The notes under the pieces: model-generated | Databases searched by the model: none | Told to the model about the DNA's origin: nothing | Seen by the model: only the letters and a program-made list of their open reading frames with translations | Shown: piece after piece, positions 25,334-35,122 of the stretch | How the letters are laid out: each line of letters starts with the position of its first letter | Numbering within the stretch: the stretch's first letter is position 1 | Origin: Chitinophagaceae bacterium 26-R-25 | Lineage (GTDB): Bacteria > Bacteroidota > Bacteroidia > Chitinophagales > Chitinophagaceae | Assembly (NCBI GenBank): GCA_029906195.1 | Contig: JARWSJ010000001.1 | Location: 1,240,001 to 1,304,000, forward strand | Direction of reading: 5' to 3' | DNA length: 64,000 nt | Translations under genes and position numbers: made by a program

Positions 25334-26035
25334 TTATCTACGGAAAAATAATGTATGAGATTCTGATAGCTCATTCACGATACCATTTTTTGTTTGAACG
25401 CCCGCACGCCTTACCAAAACCCTGGCACCTACATCTGAACCGATATCACTTGCAGGATTGTCAATGCTTAACGGAGGGTATGGCTTATATAAATGAGTAA
25501 AATACAATACTCTCAACGGTGAAGAATAATTGCTATTATATCCCAGGTTTTGATCTTTGGTTACTTCATAAGAAATAATCGCAGTGTCTTTTGCTAAACC
25601 ACTGGGGAAATATTCTCCTATTGCCTTTACGTCAAATGAAATTGGTTGCCCGAACAAATACATCTTTAATGAGTCCCGCAAATTTTCTTTATTGGTGGAA
25701 ACATAATATAGCAGGGAATCTAATGGCCATTTTGCGTACTTATCTTTTTCTTGCACCTGAAGCGTACGCAGATTTAAATAGGAAAGAATCGAAGCATTGT
25801 TTGGTGCGAAGAAAGTGGTATTTGACGCATTTATAGCATCTTTCAAGCCTCCTGCATCAATCACTTTCAGCAAGGTATCATACCTGGGGCGTGATTGAAG
25901 GTAATCATAGTTGGTAACAGATTTGTACTGAGTTACATCTTCAATGCCCCCGGTAACAGAATTTTTTGAGCAGGCACTCATAAGCACTCCAATGCTTATG
26001 ACAACTGCAGCAACAAATAATAATTTCATTTTCAT
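25334..26035 (-). CDS. Fasciclin-domain lipoprotein
   Basis: A 233-residue lipoprotein (LMSAC, acylation at about C22). RYDTLLKVIDAGGLKDAIN and STTFFAPNNASILSY-type lines are the first conserved stretch of a fasciclin (FAS1) domain; the second box is weak. The domain mediates adhesion or ligand binding. It is the third gene of the locus, 28 bases after SusD. Two close ATG codons (26035 and 26029) are possible; the first is used. Confidence 0.85.
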   Translation of the reverse strand: MKMKLLFVAAVVISIGVLMSACSKNSVTGGIEDVTQYKSVTNYDYLQSRPRYDTLLKVIDAGGLKDAINASNTTFFAPNNASILSYLNLRTLQVQEKDKYAKWPLDSLLYYVSTNKENLRDSLKMYLFGQPISFDVKAIGEYFPSGLAKDTAIISYEVTKDQNLGYNSNYSSPLRVLYFTHLYKPYPPLSIDNPASDIGSDVGARVLVRRAGVQTKNGIVNELSESHTLFFRR

Positions 26036-26063
26036 ATCTAAAATATTATTGTATTAATTGAGG

Positions 26064-27578
26064 TTATTTGTGTGCGGTCCACCAGGGGTTTTGAGTTAAC
26101 AAATTGTCCTGTGGAAATAACGTAGCCATGTCTAACGGCCAGTAATATCCTTTATTTTCTGGCTTTACACGCTCCGGCTGGTATCCTACAGCTCCCAGCC
26201 ACGATTGTGCCGAGTCTGTTCTGATCAGGTCGTAAAACCATGAACCTTCTCCTGCCAGCTCTCTGCCTCTTTCAGCAACTACTTCGTCAAGCATTGAATA
26301 TTGATCGGTAGGGTCGTTGTATGAGGTAATGCCGGCTCTGTCTTCAGTCTGCTTCAACATGGCCTGGGCACCGGCCAAATTTCCAGTTGATGCCTGTGCT
26401 TCTGCGTCCAGCAAAATGATATCAGCCAGGCGGAATAATACCAGGTTATTATTTAAGTAGGGACTCGTTTGTGAACTTGGGATTTTGTATTTGAAATTGT
26501 TGTATTTCAATAACAGGTATCCATCCGCATCACCATTTGTCGCATTGGTATGAACGAAATAGTTTAAAAATCTTTGGTCATTCGCCTTGTCTGTAAATAT
26601 GTAATCCATTACGCCTCCTTTTGCCATAACCCATGCATTGCCTCTTTGATCGTCCACTAATGAACCCTTCAGAAACATACTGAAAAAATCAAAGTATTGT
26701 GCATTGGTTTCAGATATATCAGTTCTGTCATTAGTCATCATCGGCAGTTCCAAAATATTTTCCTGAGAACCCTGTCCCAACCAAATATTTCCATAAGTAT
26801 CCATTGGCTCCAAAGCATATCCGCCATTATTAATAACCTTTTGACAATACTGGTGACAAGAGTCATACTGATGCCTCCACGCAAAAATGTGAGCCATTAA
26901 AGAGTAAACAGTTCCTTTGTTAGCCCTGAAGGAACTACCGCCATAATCAAGATAAGCGGCAGCTTTTCTTAAATCAATGAGGCAACTATCCAAAACCTTA
27001 CTTTCGGGAGTGCGTGCCAGGGGCGGAATTTTACCATAATCCACATCGTTATAACTTTTAGAAACATACACCGGATCGCCCCATACGCGTGTCATATAAA
27101 AATAGGTGTAGGCTCTCATAAACAATGCTTCAGCGATGTAAGAATTAGGTCGATTCTCGATAAATAAAGTGGGAGACATTGCCGGCACATTTTGTTGAAT
27201 CAAATTGCTTTGGGCAATGATTTTATAAAAGCGTGACCAGTTTTGCAGCGGTTCTTCCATGTAAGGAACATAGGAAAAGAAAAATGGCCCTTTGCTATAA
27301 TCCGGTCTTACTGCATCCAAAGTCCAGTCGCAGTTATATGAACAACTGAATAAATTGGTTGTAAGATCTCCAAAAATAAAATGAGAACTCCCATCGCGCA
27401 AAGCACTCCTCAACTGAACATACATAGCTTCTGTTGCCTGGTTCACGGAGGTTTCCGTTGTCCAGAAATTTTCGCTGTAAACTGTACTTATGGGTGCTTC
27501 ATTCAACATTTTTTTGCATGAACTGAGCGATGAACAAAGCAGGAATATTGCCAGTATTTGAACAAAATATTTTTTCAT
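26064..27578 (-). CDS. susD: SusD/RagB-family nutrient-binding lipoprotein
   Basis: A 504-residue lipoprotein (LSSC, Cys near 21). It has the SusD marks: an N-terminal TETSVNQATEAMYVQLR helix, an IAEALFMRAYTYFYMTRVWGDP helix, TPESKVLDSCLIDLRKAAAYL, and the C-terminal LLDAEAQASTGN, DEVVAERGRELAGEG and WFDLIRT-like lines. Total length and order are typical. It caps the SusC barrel and binds oligosaccharide or peptide ligands at the cell surface. It lies 22 bases after SusC. Ligand specificity cannot be read from it. Confidence 0.96.
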   Translation of the reverse strand: MKKYFVQILAIFLLCSSLSSCKKMLNEAPISTVYSENFWTTETSVNQATEAMYVQLRSALRDGSSHFIFGDLTTNLFSCSYNCDWTLDAVRPDYSKGPFFFSYVPYMEEPLQNWSRFYKIIAQSNLIQQNVPAMSPTLFIENRPNSYIAEALFMRAYTYFYMTRVWGDPVYVSKSYNDVDYGKIPPLARTPESKVLDSCLIDLRKAAAYLDYGGSSFRANKGTVYSLMAHIFAWRHQYDSCHQYCQKVINNGGYALEPMDTYGNIWLGQGSQENILELPMMTNDRTDISETNAQYFDFFSMFLKGSLVDDQRGNAWVMAKGGVMDYIFTDKANDQRFLNYFVHTNATNGDADGYLLLKYNNFKYKIPSSQTSPYLNNNLVLFRLADIILLDAEAQASTGNLAGAQAMLKQTEDRAGITSYNDPTDQYSMLDEVVAERGRELAGEGSWFYDLIRTDSAQSWLGAVGYQPERVKPENKGYYWPLDMATLFPQDNLLTQNPWWTAHK

Positions 27579-27600
27579 AATGATTTCATCAATTTAATAG

Positions 27601-30600
27601 TTAAAAAGTAACATCCACTCCGAATGTAAATTTGATCGGTGTAGGATATTGCCCACCGGAGTATACGCCAATTCCACTCACCAGTTCGGGGTTTGGCATT
27701 GATGATCTTGAGAATGTCGCAAGGTTATTTGCCATCATATACAGTCTGGCATTTTTCAAAGTCAACCTTCTGAGAAGATTGTTTGGAAGTTGATACCCCA
27801 AAGTAACTGCGGCTATTTTGAAGTAGCTGCCATCTTCCACAAATTGATTTGACATAGGCGTGTATTGATAATAACCGCCTTCAAAAGGATTGATAGACGG
27901 AAAATCTGCTTTATAATCAGGCTTAGCATTGGCTTTTTGCGGAGTCCAGTAATTGATGTTAGTCATATCAGGAGTACGAGTCGTAGCAAAAGTTTTCATG
28001 CTGGAGTTATAGCCTCCTACAACGTTGGCAACCTGTTGTTGAAAGAACGTATTATATACGGACCTTTTGCCCGAGAAAACACACAACACGCTTAATGTAA
28101 AATTCTTATAGCTAAAATCGTTTGTCCATCCGCCCGTAATTGCCGGATTCGGATCACCTACCGGCAATCTGTCTCCATATTGGTCCCCGTTATCTTCTCC
28201 GCTCCATACATCATAATCCTGGTTAACATCCTGCCAAATCGGATCCCCTGCTTTTACAGTATGGTTTCCCTTGAAGTAGGTGATTTTTTTTCCTGTAATA
28301 GGATTAAACGGAATATCGCTTTCATGATTATAAACGCCCTGGTATTTCAGCATATACATTTCATAAATAGGCTGGCCAACCGCATAAATGCGGGATACGC
28401 CTGCATAGTCCGTTACTGCAAAAGTTCTGTTATCGTTAGGTAGTTTGGCGATACGGTTTTTGTTATAAGACAAAACAAGGTTAGTTCCCCATCTCAAATC
28501 TTTTGCAATTTTTATCCTGTTAGCTCCAATTGTCAAATCCATTCCTTTGTTGCTAACCCATAAATCGTTTGCATTAAAATTGATTTGATCGTAGCCCACA
28601 TAGAAAGGAAGGTTGAAGTCATAAAAATCACCTTTGGTCAAACGGTCATATACATCCACACTTAACGTTACTTTGTTATTCAGGAAGAACGCATCAAGAC
28701 CCACGTTTTTGTCAATATTGGTACTCCATGTAAGGTTGTTTTTTGTTAAGCCATTAGAGTAATCGGGACGAATAGTAGTATTGCCATTGTAAGACTGATC
28801 GGTAACATAAGAGTTATAAGGTGCGTAAAATTTATCCGAGTTTCTTCCGGATTTTCCGATAGATCCACGCAGTTTTAAAAAGCTAACGGCCCTTGTTAAT
28901 CCACCAAAAAACTTTTCATCGGACACAATCCATCCAAGTCCGGCAGCCGGGAAATAACCCCATTTAGAATCCGATCCAAAACGTGAAGAAGCGTCTGCAC
29001 GATAACTCAGGTTCACCAAATATTTACGGTTCAGGTCGTATTGAACCTGGCCCAGGTAAGATAATATTGCAGAGGCAGCATATGTAGAATATCCACTAAT
29101 ATCAGTTTGGGCTATTCCTGTAACTGTTTGGATATTGTCATTAGGAGTACGGTATCCGTGGACGTTTGTAGAAGTCGCTACATCTCTTGAAAATTGCTGG
29201 CTACCTGTTACTACTACATTATGCTCGAATCTGCTTGATTTGAATGTTTTTGCCCAGTTCAGGCTGTTAGAAAGAAAGAAGGAATTGTAAACGCCTTTAT
29301 TGCTTTCTGCATAGTTGTCCTTGCCTGCGGCACGGGCATCACTAATATCAGATTTGCTGGAAGGCTGAAAATAGTCGCGGCTGTCGTTAGTGGCATTTAC
29401 TGAGCCTTGCAGGACGTACCTCAATGAATGTAAGATATCGTAGTTAAGCGTCAGCGAAGCAGAATACTCATCAGTAAGGTTCTTATTTCTCAGGTTTGAT
29501 GCCGTTCCTAAATACAAAGATGAGTCGAGTGCATTCAACTTATAAAACGATGTAGGCATGTTTGCTCCTGAAACGGGAGTGTTGTCATCGCTATTGTTGT
29601 ATTTCATCCCTCTCTTTCTATCGCCTCGTGTGGCGGACAGTAAGATTTGTGTATTTAGCCTATCGTTAATTTTCAAATTGAAATTACCCCTGAACCCATA
29701 ACGTGTATAGCCAAAGCTTTTAATTACCCCTTGCTCATCGTAATAGTTAACACCAAAACGATAGTTGACCATATCCGAATTTCCGGAAAAAGAACCATCA
29801 ACATTTTTTATGGCAGCTGTTCTGTAGAACAGGTTCTGCCAGTCTGTTGCATTATTGTAAGATGGGTTAAAAGGGTCTGTTAACAATTGTGATACTAAAC
29901 CAAGTTTCATGCTGGTGGGATCATACTGATTAATGATATTCATTTTTTGATCCCGTTCTTCTTTCCCCGTGAACGTCCTTAATAATTCTGGTTTCGCTAC
30001 CACGCCACCATATACATTCAGTTTAAATTCCGGCGTTCCGCTTTTTCCTTTCTTTGTTCTTATATAAATAACACCGTTTGCGCCTCTGGATCCCCATGCA
30101 GCTTTAGCTACGGCATCTTTTTGCACGTCAACAGATTCTATATCGTTAATATTTATACCGGCTATATAGTTCGTTCCAGATGACCCGATCGTACTGATAT
30201 CCGAAGTGTTGATCGGCATACCATCTATCACATATAACGGAGTGCTTAATGACTGTGCGTCAGCAACGGCTTTATCACCAATGCCAGTATTAACAGTAGA
30301 GTTACCACGCACTACGATTGTTGGCGCTACACCAGGTTCACCGGAGTTAATTTGAACGTTCATACCCGAAACACGGCCTTGCAGCAATTGGTCCACGCTG
30401 GCAACGGGATTGTTTTCAATTTGCGCAGCTGAAATAGAAGATATTGCAGACACGACATCTCTTTTCTTTTGGCGCTGCAAACCAACTATTACTATTTCCT
30501 GCTGTTGAGTAGCTGTTTGAGCCAATACAATTTTGATGTGGTCTTGTCCATTTACTTTTACTTCTTTTGTTTCATAGCCAATGGTTGACACAACTAAAAC

Positions 30601-30894
30601 GACAGAGCCGTCTTTTACAGTAAGGCTAAATTCTCCAAGTTCATTTGTAGTAGCACCATGCTTTGATCCTTTAGCCATCACGGTTGCATTGGATAATGGC
30701 TTGCCCTTTTCATCAGTTACTTTACCGTTAATGACTCCCGGCGGCGATAGTAATTCAGAAGCTGTTTCAGAAGATGTGGTGATTAAAAGAGAATGCGAAA
30801 ATCCCCAGGAGTGTCCCTGGACGCAAAAAAATAATATCAGGAAAGTAAAATTTTCAGCCGGAGAGGATGCTTGCAAATTTTGGTGTGGGAACAA
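27601..30894 (-). CDS. susC: SusC/RagA-family TonB-linked outer-membrane transporter, start region frameshifted
   Basis: About 1,097 residues. A carboxypeptidase-regulatory-like domain begins at VINGKVTDEKGKP, a plug with ISSISAAQIENNPVASVDQL and GRVSGMNVQI, the SusC line VVRGNSTV and LYVIDGMPI, and DIESVDVQKDAVAKAAWGSRGANGVI, then a full barrel ending FTFGVDVTF. The frame lacks an ATG: it opens with TTG at 30894 and a weak signal peptide. In the next frame an ATG at 30926 opens MRKKLMGNELF...RLKILLS, then stops. Joining the two frames near 30845 gives a good basic-then-hydrophobic signal peptide (LKILLS followed by FLILFFCVQG). A one-base slip, real or from sequencing, is likely. The first gene of the five-gene locus. 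Confidence 0.88.
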   Translation of the reverse strand: MFPHQNLQASSPAENFTFLILFFCVQGHSWGFSHSLLITTSSETASELLSPPGVINGKVTDEKGKPLSNATVMAKGSKHGATTNELGEFSLTVKDGSVVLVVSTIGYETKEVKVNGQDHIKIVLAQTATQQQEIVIVGLQRQKKRDVVSAISSISAAQIENNPVASVDQLLQGRVSGMNVQINSGEPGVAPTIVVRGNSTVNTGIGDKAVADAQSLSTPLYVIDGMPINTSDISTIGSSGTNYIAGININDIESVDVQKDAVAKAAWGSRGANGVIYIRTKKGKSGTPEFKLNVYGGVVAKPELLRTFTGKEERDQKMNIINQYDPTSMKLGLVSQLLTDPFNPSYNNATDWQNLFYRTAAIKNVDGSFSGNSDMVNYRFGVNYYDEQGVIKSFGYTRYGFRGNFNLKINDRLNTQILLSATRGDRKRGMKYNNSDDNTPVSGANMPTSFYKLNALDSSLYLGTASNLRNKNLTDEYSASLTLNYDILHSLRYVLQGSVNATNDSRDYFQPSSKSDISDARAAGKDNYAESNKGVYNSFFLSNSLNWAKTFKSSRFEHNVVVTGSQQFSRDVATSTNVHGYRTPNDNIQTVTGIAQTDISGYSTYAASAILSYLGQVQYDLNRKYLVNLSYRADASSRFGSDSKWGYFPAAGLGWIVSDEKFFGGLTRAVSFLKLRGSIGKSGRNSDKFYAPYNSYVTDQSYNGNTTIRPDYSNGLTKNNLTWSTNIDKNVGLDAFFLNNKVTLSVDVYDRLTKGDFYDFNLPFYVGYDQINFNANDLWVSNKGMDLTIGANRIKIAKDLRWGTNLVLSYNKNRIAKLPNDNRTFAVTDYAGVSRIYAVGQPIYEMYMLKYQGVYNHESDIPFNPITGKKITYFKGNHTVKAGDPIWQDVNQDYDVWSGEDNGDQYGDRLPVGDPNPAITGGWTNDFSYKNFTLSVLCVFSGKRSVYNTFFQQQVANVVGGYNSSMKTFATTRTPDMTNINYWTPQKANAKPDYKADFPSINPFEGGYYQYTPMSNQFVEDGSYFKIAAVTLGYQLPNNLLRRLTLKNARLYMMANNLATFSRSSMPNPELVSGIGVYSGGQYPTPIKFTFGVDVTF

Positions 30895-31324
30895 AACAAT
30901 TCATTCCCCATAAGTTTTTTTCTCATGATTTGTTAGAAGCTGTTAGTTTAAAAATAACTCTAAAGGAGCTTGCGTTTTCTTTCAAAGCGCCTTGTAGTTT
31001 AAAACGAAAATCACAGTACAGGCATGTAATTTCTTGCCGTTTTTTGGTTTCTTATTTACATATGTTCAATTTTGGTTTAAAAGCATTTTTCATATTATTA
31101 AGCAATGTGGTCTAAATGATTAGTGGCTATTTGGAGGATTGTTCCATACGTACGGTCAAATTAAAATAGGGGGAAGCGGTTCTCATAAACTTTCAGTAAG
31201 CGTTTATCAGGATGCCGGGTGTTAATACATCCAACTCGTGCAGCCTTTCTATTCAATATCCAACCCCAATAGCCTTGGTTAATCTTGATTTGTTAAATAT
31301 AAGTAAAGACGTCACAGGAAATAA

Positions 31325-31340
31325 ACGCAACCGTTTGCGT
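31325..31340. promoter_or_regulatory. LacI/PurR-type operator-like palindrome upstream of susC
   Basis: ACGCAACCGTTTGCGT differs at one position from the LacI/PurR-family consensus palindrome ACGCAAACGTTTGCGT. It lies about 400 bases before the SusC start on the minus strand, so either the leader is long or it serves another element. No LacI gene is in the window. The remaining 30927-31650 stretch shows no convincing gene or TAnnTTTG motif. Confidence 0.5.
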
Positions 31341-31650
31341 TATTTTCGAAATGCTTCTATTTCCGTTTCGTAAAGGATGCATTTGTACATTGAAAATTGG
31401 AACTAACAAATTGTCGGCAAGAATCAATGCGAATCGCCTTTTGCCGCATTCACGGTGATGATAATTACTAGCCCGCCGAAACAGTAATTAGCGTTATTGT
31501 GACACTTTTTTTTGCGACGCTTGCCAGTCCATCGCCTCTGTATAAATTCAAGGATGTTTAGTGGAAGGGTAGAAAAGTATGAAGCATCGCAGATGCCTGA
31601 GAGAGGAGAAAAAGGAATTATCAAAAAAATAATTGCGGTAACAATAACCC

Positions 31651-31690
31651 TCAAGAGGCCATCTCAAAACCTATTGAGACAGCCTCTTGA
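31651..31690 (-). terminator. Hairpin after the M3 peptidase gene
   Basis: TCAAGAGGC (31651-31659) pairs with GCCTCTTGA (31682-31690), with a further inner TCTCAA/TTGAGA pairing (31662-31667 with 31674-31679). It is 24 bases beyond the M3 peptidase stop. There is no strong T-run. Confidence 0.55.
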
Positions 31691-31713
31691 AGTTATTGAT
31701 TTAATTCAGTTTT

Positions 31714-33849
31714 TTAGTGTTCGATCATTCCGAGATCCTTCAACATCGGCATGATGTCTGGTGCATGTCCGCGGAAGTTCTTAAACATCGTCATGTAATC
31801 TTCTGTATTTCCTTTTGACAGGATCATGTCCCTGAAACGCTGGCCGTTTGCGCGGTTGATACCACCATTTTCCTTGAACCATGCATAGGCATCTTCTTCC
31901 AGCATTTTGGTCCACTGGTAAGCATAATAACCCGCTTCATAACCTGTCCAGATGTGCTTGAAGTATGAACTGCGATAACGTGGAGGCACAGGTGTCATTT
32001 GCATGCCCACAGCAAGCAGCGCATTTTTTTCAAAAACATCTACGTCTTTAACAAGTGATGTGTCCTTTAGCATATGCCACTGCATATCCAACACAGATGC
32101 GCTAACCAGTTCACTAAGGCTGTATCCCTTATTAAATGTTGCGGCTTTGCGTATTTTTTCAACAAGACTTGCAGGAATTGGTTTGCCTGTTTTGTAATGT
32201 ACTGCATAGTGAGATAATACTGCAGGGTCCAGCGACCAGTGTTCATTGAATTGAGAAGGGAACTCAACAAAGTCGCGAGCCGTATTGGCGCCGGACAAAC
32301 TCGGATATTTCTGATTGGCAAACAGGCCATGCAGCGAGTGTCCGAATTCGTGGAAAATAGTCGTTACATCGTCAAAGCTGATCAATGCAGGTTGGCCTTT
32401 TGCAGGTTTTGTGAAATTGCAAACATTATAAATAACCGGCTTATTGTTGAGGAGATGAGATTGATCAACGAGGTTGCTCATCCATGCACCGCCTTCTTTA
32501 TTATCACGTTTGTAAGGGTCACAGAAATACAGCGCCATTGGCTGCCCGTCTTTATCAAACACTTCGTACACCTTTACATCTTCCTGGTACACAGGAATGT
32601 CGTGTCGTGGTTTGAATGTAATACCGTATAGTAAATTGGCCGCATAGAAAACGCCGTCTTCCAACACCTTGTTCATTTCAAAATAGGGCTTGATCTCGCT
32701 TTCATCGAGATCGTATTTTGCCTTGCGTACTTTTTCTGCATAATAATCCCAATCGTAAGGCTCCAGTTTAAAACCACCATTTTGTTTGTCGATCAATGCC
32801 TGGATATCTGCCGCTTCCATGTTTGCTTTCTTCATTGCATATGGTTGCAATTTGCTTAAGAAGTCCATCACTGCTTCTGGTTTTTGCGCCATTTGATCCT
32901 GCAACTTCCATGCAGCGAAATTGTCGAAGCCCAGCAACTTTGCCTTTTTGAACCTAAGCGCAACAATTTGCGTAATAATATTTCTTGTGTCATTGGAGTC
33001 ACCTTTTTCCGCCCTTGTCCAGGAAGCCTTGAATAATGCCTCGCGTGTAGTACGGTTCGATAGCGATTGCAGCATGGGTTGCTGTGTAGTGTTTTGCAGG
33101 GAGAGAAGCCATTTGCCTTTGCTGCCCGAAGCACTTGCCTTACTGGCAAAAGCCGCCATATCTGTTTCTGCAACACCTGCCAGTTGAGTGCTGTCGCTGA
33201 TCAGCAAAGCGCCCTGCTTCGTCGCACCCAATAAGAGGTTGCCGTATTTTGCTGTCAGGAGGGCTTCCTGTTCATTCATTTGTTTGAGCGTTGCCTTGTC
33301 CGCATCGGAAAGCCTTGCGCCCGCCATCAGGAACTTTTGGAAGTAGTATTCCACCAGTCTTTTAGATTCTGCATCCAATTGCAAATGCTCACGATCGTTA
33401 TAGATCGTCTCCACTTTTTTGAACAATTTTTGATTCAGGAAAATTTCATCATTGTGCACAGCCATCATCGGGTCTACTTCTTCTTTCAATTTGCTGAGAA
33501 ACTCATTGGTGTTTGCGCCCGTTACCATATTGAAAGTATTCAGCACGCGTCTCATCAATATACCGCTCGATTCCATCGCCTGCAGCGTATTTTCAAAAGT
33601 TGGAGCTTCGGTACTTTCTGTAATTTTCCTTATCTCTTCATTATGAAGTTCGATTCCTCTTAGAAGAGCAGGTCGGTAATCAGCGTCTTTTATTTTATCC
33701 AAAGCGGGAATGCCATAAGGCAAACTACTTTCCGCAAAAAAAGGATTGTCTTTCAGGTTTTGTTCGCTATTGGCGGCAGGAGCATTGGAACAACCTGTGT
33801 TCGAGATTGCCCATAGTGCCATGGCTGTTACTACTGTAAGTCGTCTCAT
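31714..33849 (-). CDS. dcp: M3-family zinc metallopeptidase (peptidyl-dipeptidase Dcp-like), lipoprotein
   Basis: A 711-residue lipoprotein (ISNTGC, acylation at about C20). The zinc motif FHEFGHSLHGLF (HExxH with the extra G-H) is near residue 500, with the third zinc ligand Glu expected in the DFVEFPSQFNEHW line some 25 residues on, as in thimet-type M3 enzymes. Length and the large helical N-terminal half match Dcp, which removes C-terminal dipeptides from short peptides in the periplasm. It starts at ATG 33849. It stands alone, its 5' side facing a 420-base gap. Confidence 0.93.
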   Translation of the reverse strand: MRRLTVVTAMALWAISNTGCSNAPAANSEQNLKDNPFFAESSLPYGIPALDKIKDADYRPALLRGIELHNEEIRKITESTEAPTFENTLQAMESSGILMRRVLNTFNMVTGANTNEFLSKLKEEVDPMMAVHNDEIFLNQKLFKKVETIYNDREHLQLDAESKRLVEYYFQKFLMAGARLSDADKATLKQMNEQEALLTAKYGNLLLGATKQGALLISDSTQLAGVAETDMAAFASKASASGSKGKWLLSLQNTTQQPMLQSLSNRTTREALFKASWTRAEKGDSNDTRNIITQIVALRFKKAKLLGFDNFAAWKLQDQMAQKPEAVMDFLSKLQPYAMKKANMEAADIQALIDKQNGGFKLEPYDWDYYAEKVRKAKYDLDESEIKPYFEMNKVLEDGVFYAANLLYGITFKPRHDIPVYQEDVKVYEVFDKDGQPMALYFCDPYKRDNKEGGAWMSNLVDQSHLLNNKPVIYNVCNFTKPAKGQPALISFDDVTTIFHEFGHSLHGLFANQKYPSLSGANTARDFVEFPSQFNEHWSLDPAVLSHYAVHYKTGKPIPASLVEKIRKAATFNKGYSLSELVSASVLDMQWHMLKDTSLVKDVDVFEKNALLAVGMQMTPVPPRYRSSYFKHIWTGYEAGYYAYQWTKMLEEDAYAWFKENGGINRANGQRFRDMILSKGNTEDYMTMFKNFRGHAPDIMPMLKDLGMIEH

Positions 33850-34132
33850 TAATTGATTTTGTTTGAAGAGAAAATTCTTTATTCACGAATTTATTGAAAC
33901 CATCCTGTTAAATACGCTGATTTATATGTAAGGTGATTATTCGGGTACAAGTCGGCGATGGAAGAGGACAAACAAATCGGTATTGTATTAAAGAGGGCGA
34001 CTATATTTCCTCATCGTCTGCGAATGAATAATAGGATCCCGGTGTCGGTAAGCTATACTGGTTAGCCAAATCAGCCTTGCAACAATTGAACGATGTTTTT
34101 ATTTTGTTCTCTGATTAATAATATTTTGTAGC

Positions 34133-34167
34133 AGCCTATGCCCTTCATTTTTGTTTGCGCGTAGGCT
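34133..34167 (+). terminator. Orphan hairpin before the DHFR-like gene
   Basis: AGCCTATGC (34133-34141) pairs with GCGTAGGCT (34159-34167), 8 of 9 bases, and is followed by TTTGCTATTTT. There is no upstream plus-strand gene for it to end (33850-34130 codes for nothing I can see), so it might terminate a small RNA or act in the leader of the gene at 34268. Confidence 0.4.
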
Positions 34168-34267
34168 TTTGCTATTTTAATACGTATGATGATGAATTGA
34201 TATTTGTAAAGTGGTTTGTTAAACATTGTGTATTTGCATTTCTAAACAGATTCACAAAAGAGAAAAT

Positions 34268-34813
34268 ATGAAAAAAATAATTGCAGCAATCAATATGACG
34301 ATTGACGGGTTTTGTGACCATACCTACGGCGTGCCTGACGAAGAAGTACATCAACATTACGCTGACCTGTTGAGAACTGCCGATACTATTTTATATGGCA
34401 GGATCACCTACCAGCTGATGGAATTTTGGCGAACTGTACTGGATAATCCCACCGGCGACAAATCAATGGATGACTTTGCAGTCGCAATCGACAGCACCCC
34501 AAAAATCGTTTTTTCTCACACACTGCAAAATGTAGATTGGAAAACTGCGAAATTAGCCGATCAAGACCTTGAAAAAGTAGTTTTTGAACTCAAACAACAA
34601 TCGGGTAAAGACGTTTTTGTGGGCAGTCCGAGCTTGATAGTGGCTTTGACGAAACTTAATTTGATAGACGAATATCAACTCTGTGTTCACCCGGTAATCG
34701 CTGGAAGTGGTTTGCCGCTATTTAAAAACATCAGCGAAAAAATTACACTTAAACTGATAAAGACCAAAACTTTTAGCGGTGGTGCCGTCCTTCTTTATTA
34801 TGAACGACAATGA
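34268..34813 (+). CDS. Dihydrofolate reductase-like protein (RibD C-terminal family)
   Basis: A 181-residue cytoplasmic protein. KKIIAAINMTIDGF at the start, DTILYGRITYQLM at about 45, a segment with KIVFSHTLQNVDW, and KDVFVGSPSLIVALTKLNLIDEYQL then HPVIAGSGLPLFK form the usual strand order of RibD-C/DHFR-like reductases, where GR and the G-S-P-S-L loop bind NADPH. These proteins (YyaP-like) have no established substrate. The ATG 34268 is used; the earlier TTG at 34226 would add 14 unlikely residues. Single gene. Confidence 0.88.
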   Translation: MKKIIAAINMTIDGFCDHTYGVPDEEVHQHYADLLRTADTILYGRITYQLMEFWRTVLDNPTGDKSMDDFAVAIDSTPKIVFSHTLQNVDWKTAKLADQDLEKVVFELKQQSGKDVFVGSPSLIVALTKLNLIDEYQLCVHPVIAGSGLPLFKNISEKITLKLIKTKTFSGGAVLLYYERQ

Positions 34814-35122
34814 ACGCGGTTTGTTTCCTAATCTAACGCAAGTATATTTTTTGTCTTTCTCATGGATTGCTTTCTGAATCCTTTCCCTCCGCTATTGTCA
34901 ATTAAAAGTTTCTTACCCAGATATACTGTATTGACATTGATAACTGTAGCAATATTGTTTATAAAACTGCCTCTTTTTGACTTAGAATGACGTAAATGCT
35001 CATTACGCAAACGATTGTGTGATTTTTGGATGATATTTTGAAATAAGTTTATCCGTAACGAATTCGGCTCAAATATTAAGTGTAAACGAAATCGTTTTTT
35101 TGATACCGTAAATTGAATCAGG

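Noticed and set aside
31424-31654. A 76-codon minus-strand frame before the M3 peptidase terminator
   Set aside because: The first residues look like a signal peptide by chance; the rest is low in coding character and it overlaps the hairpin at 31651-31690.
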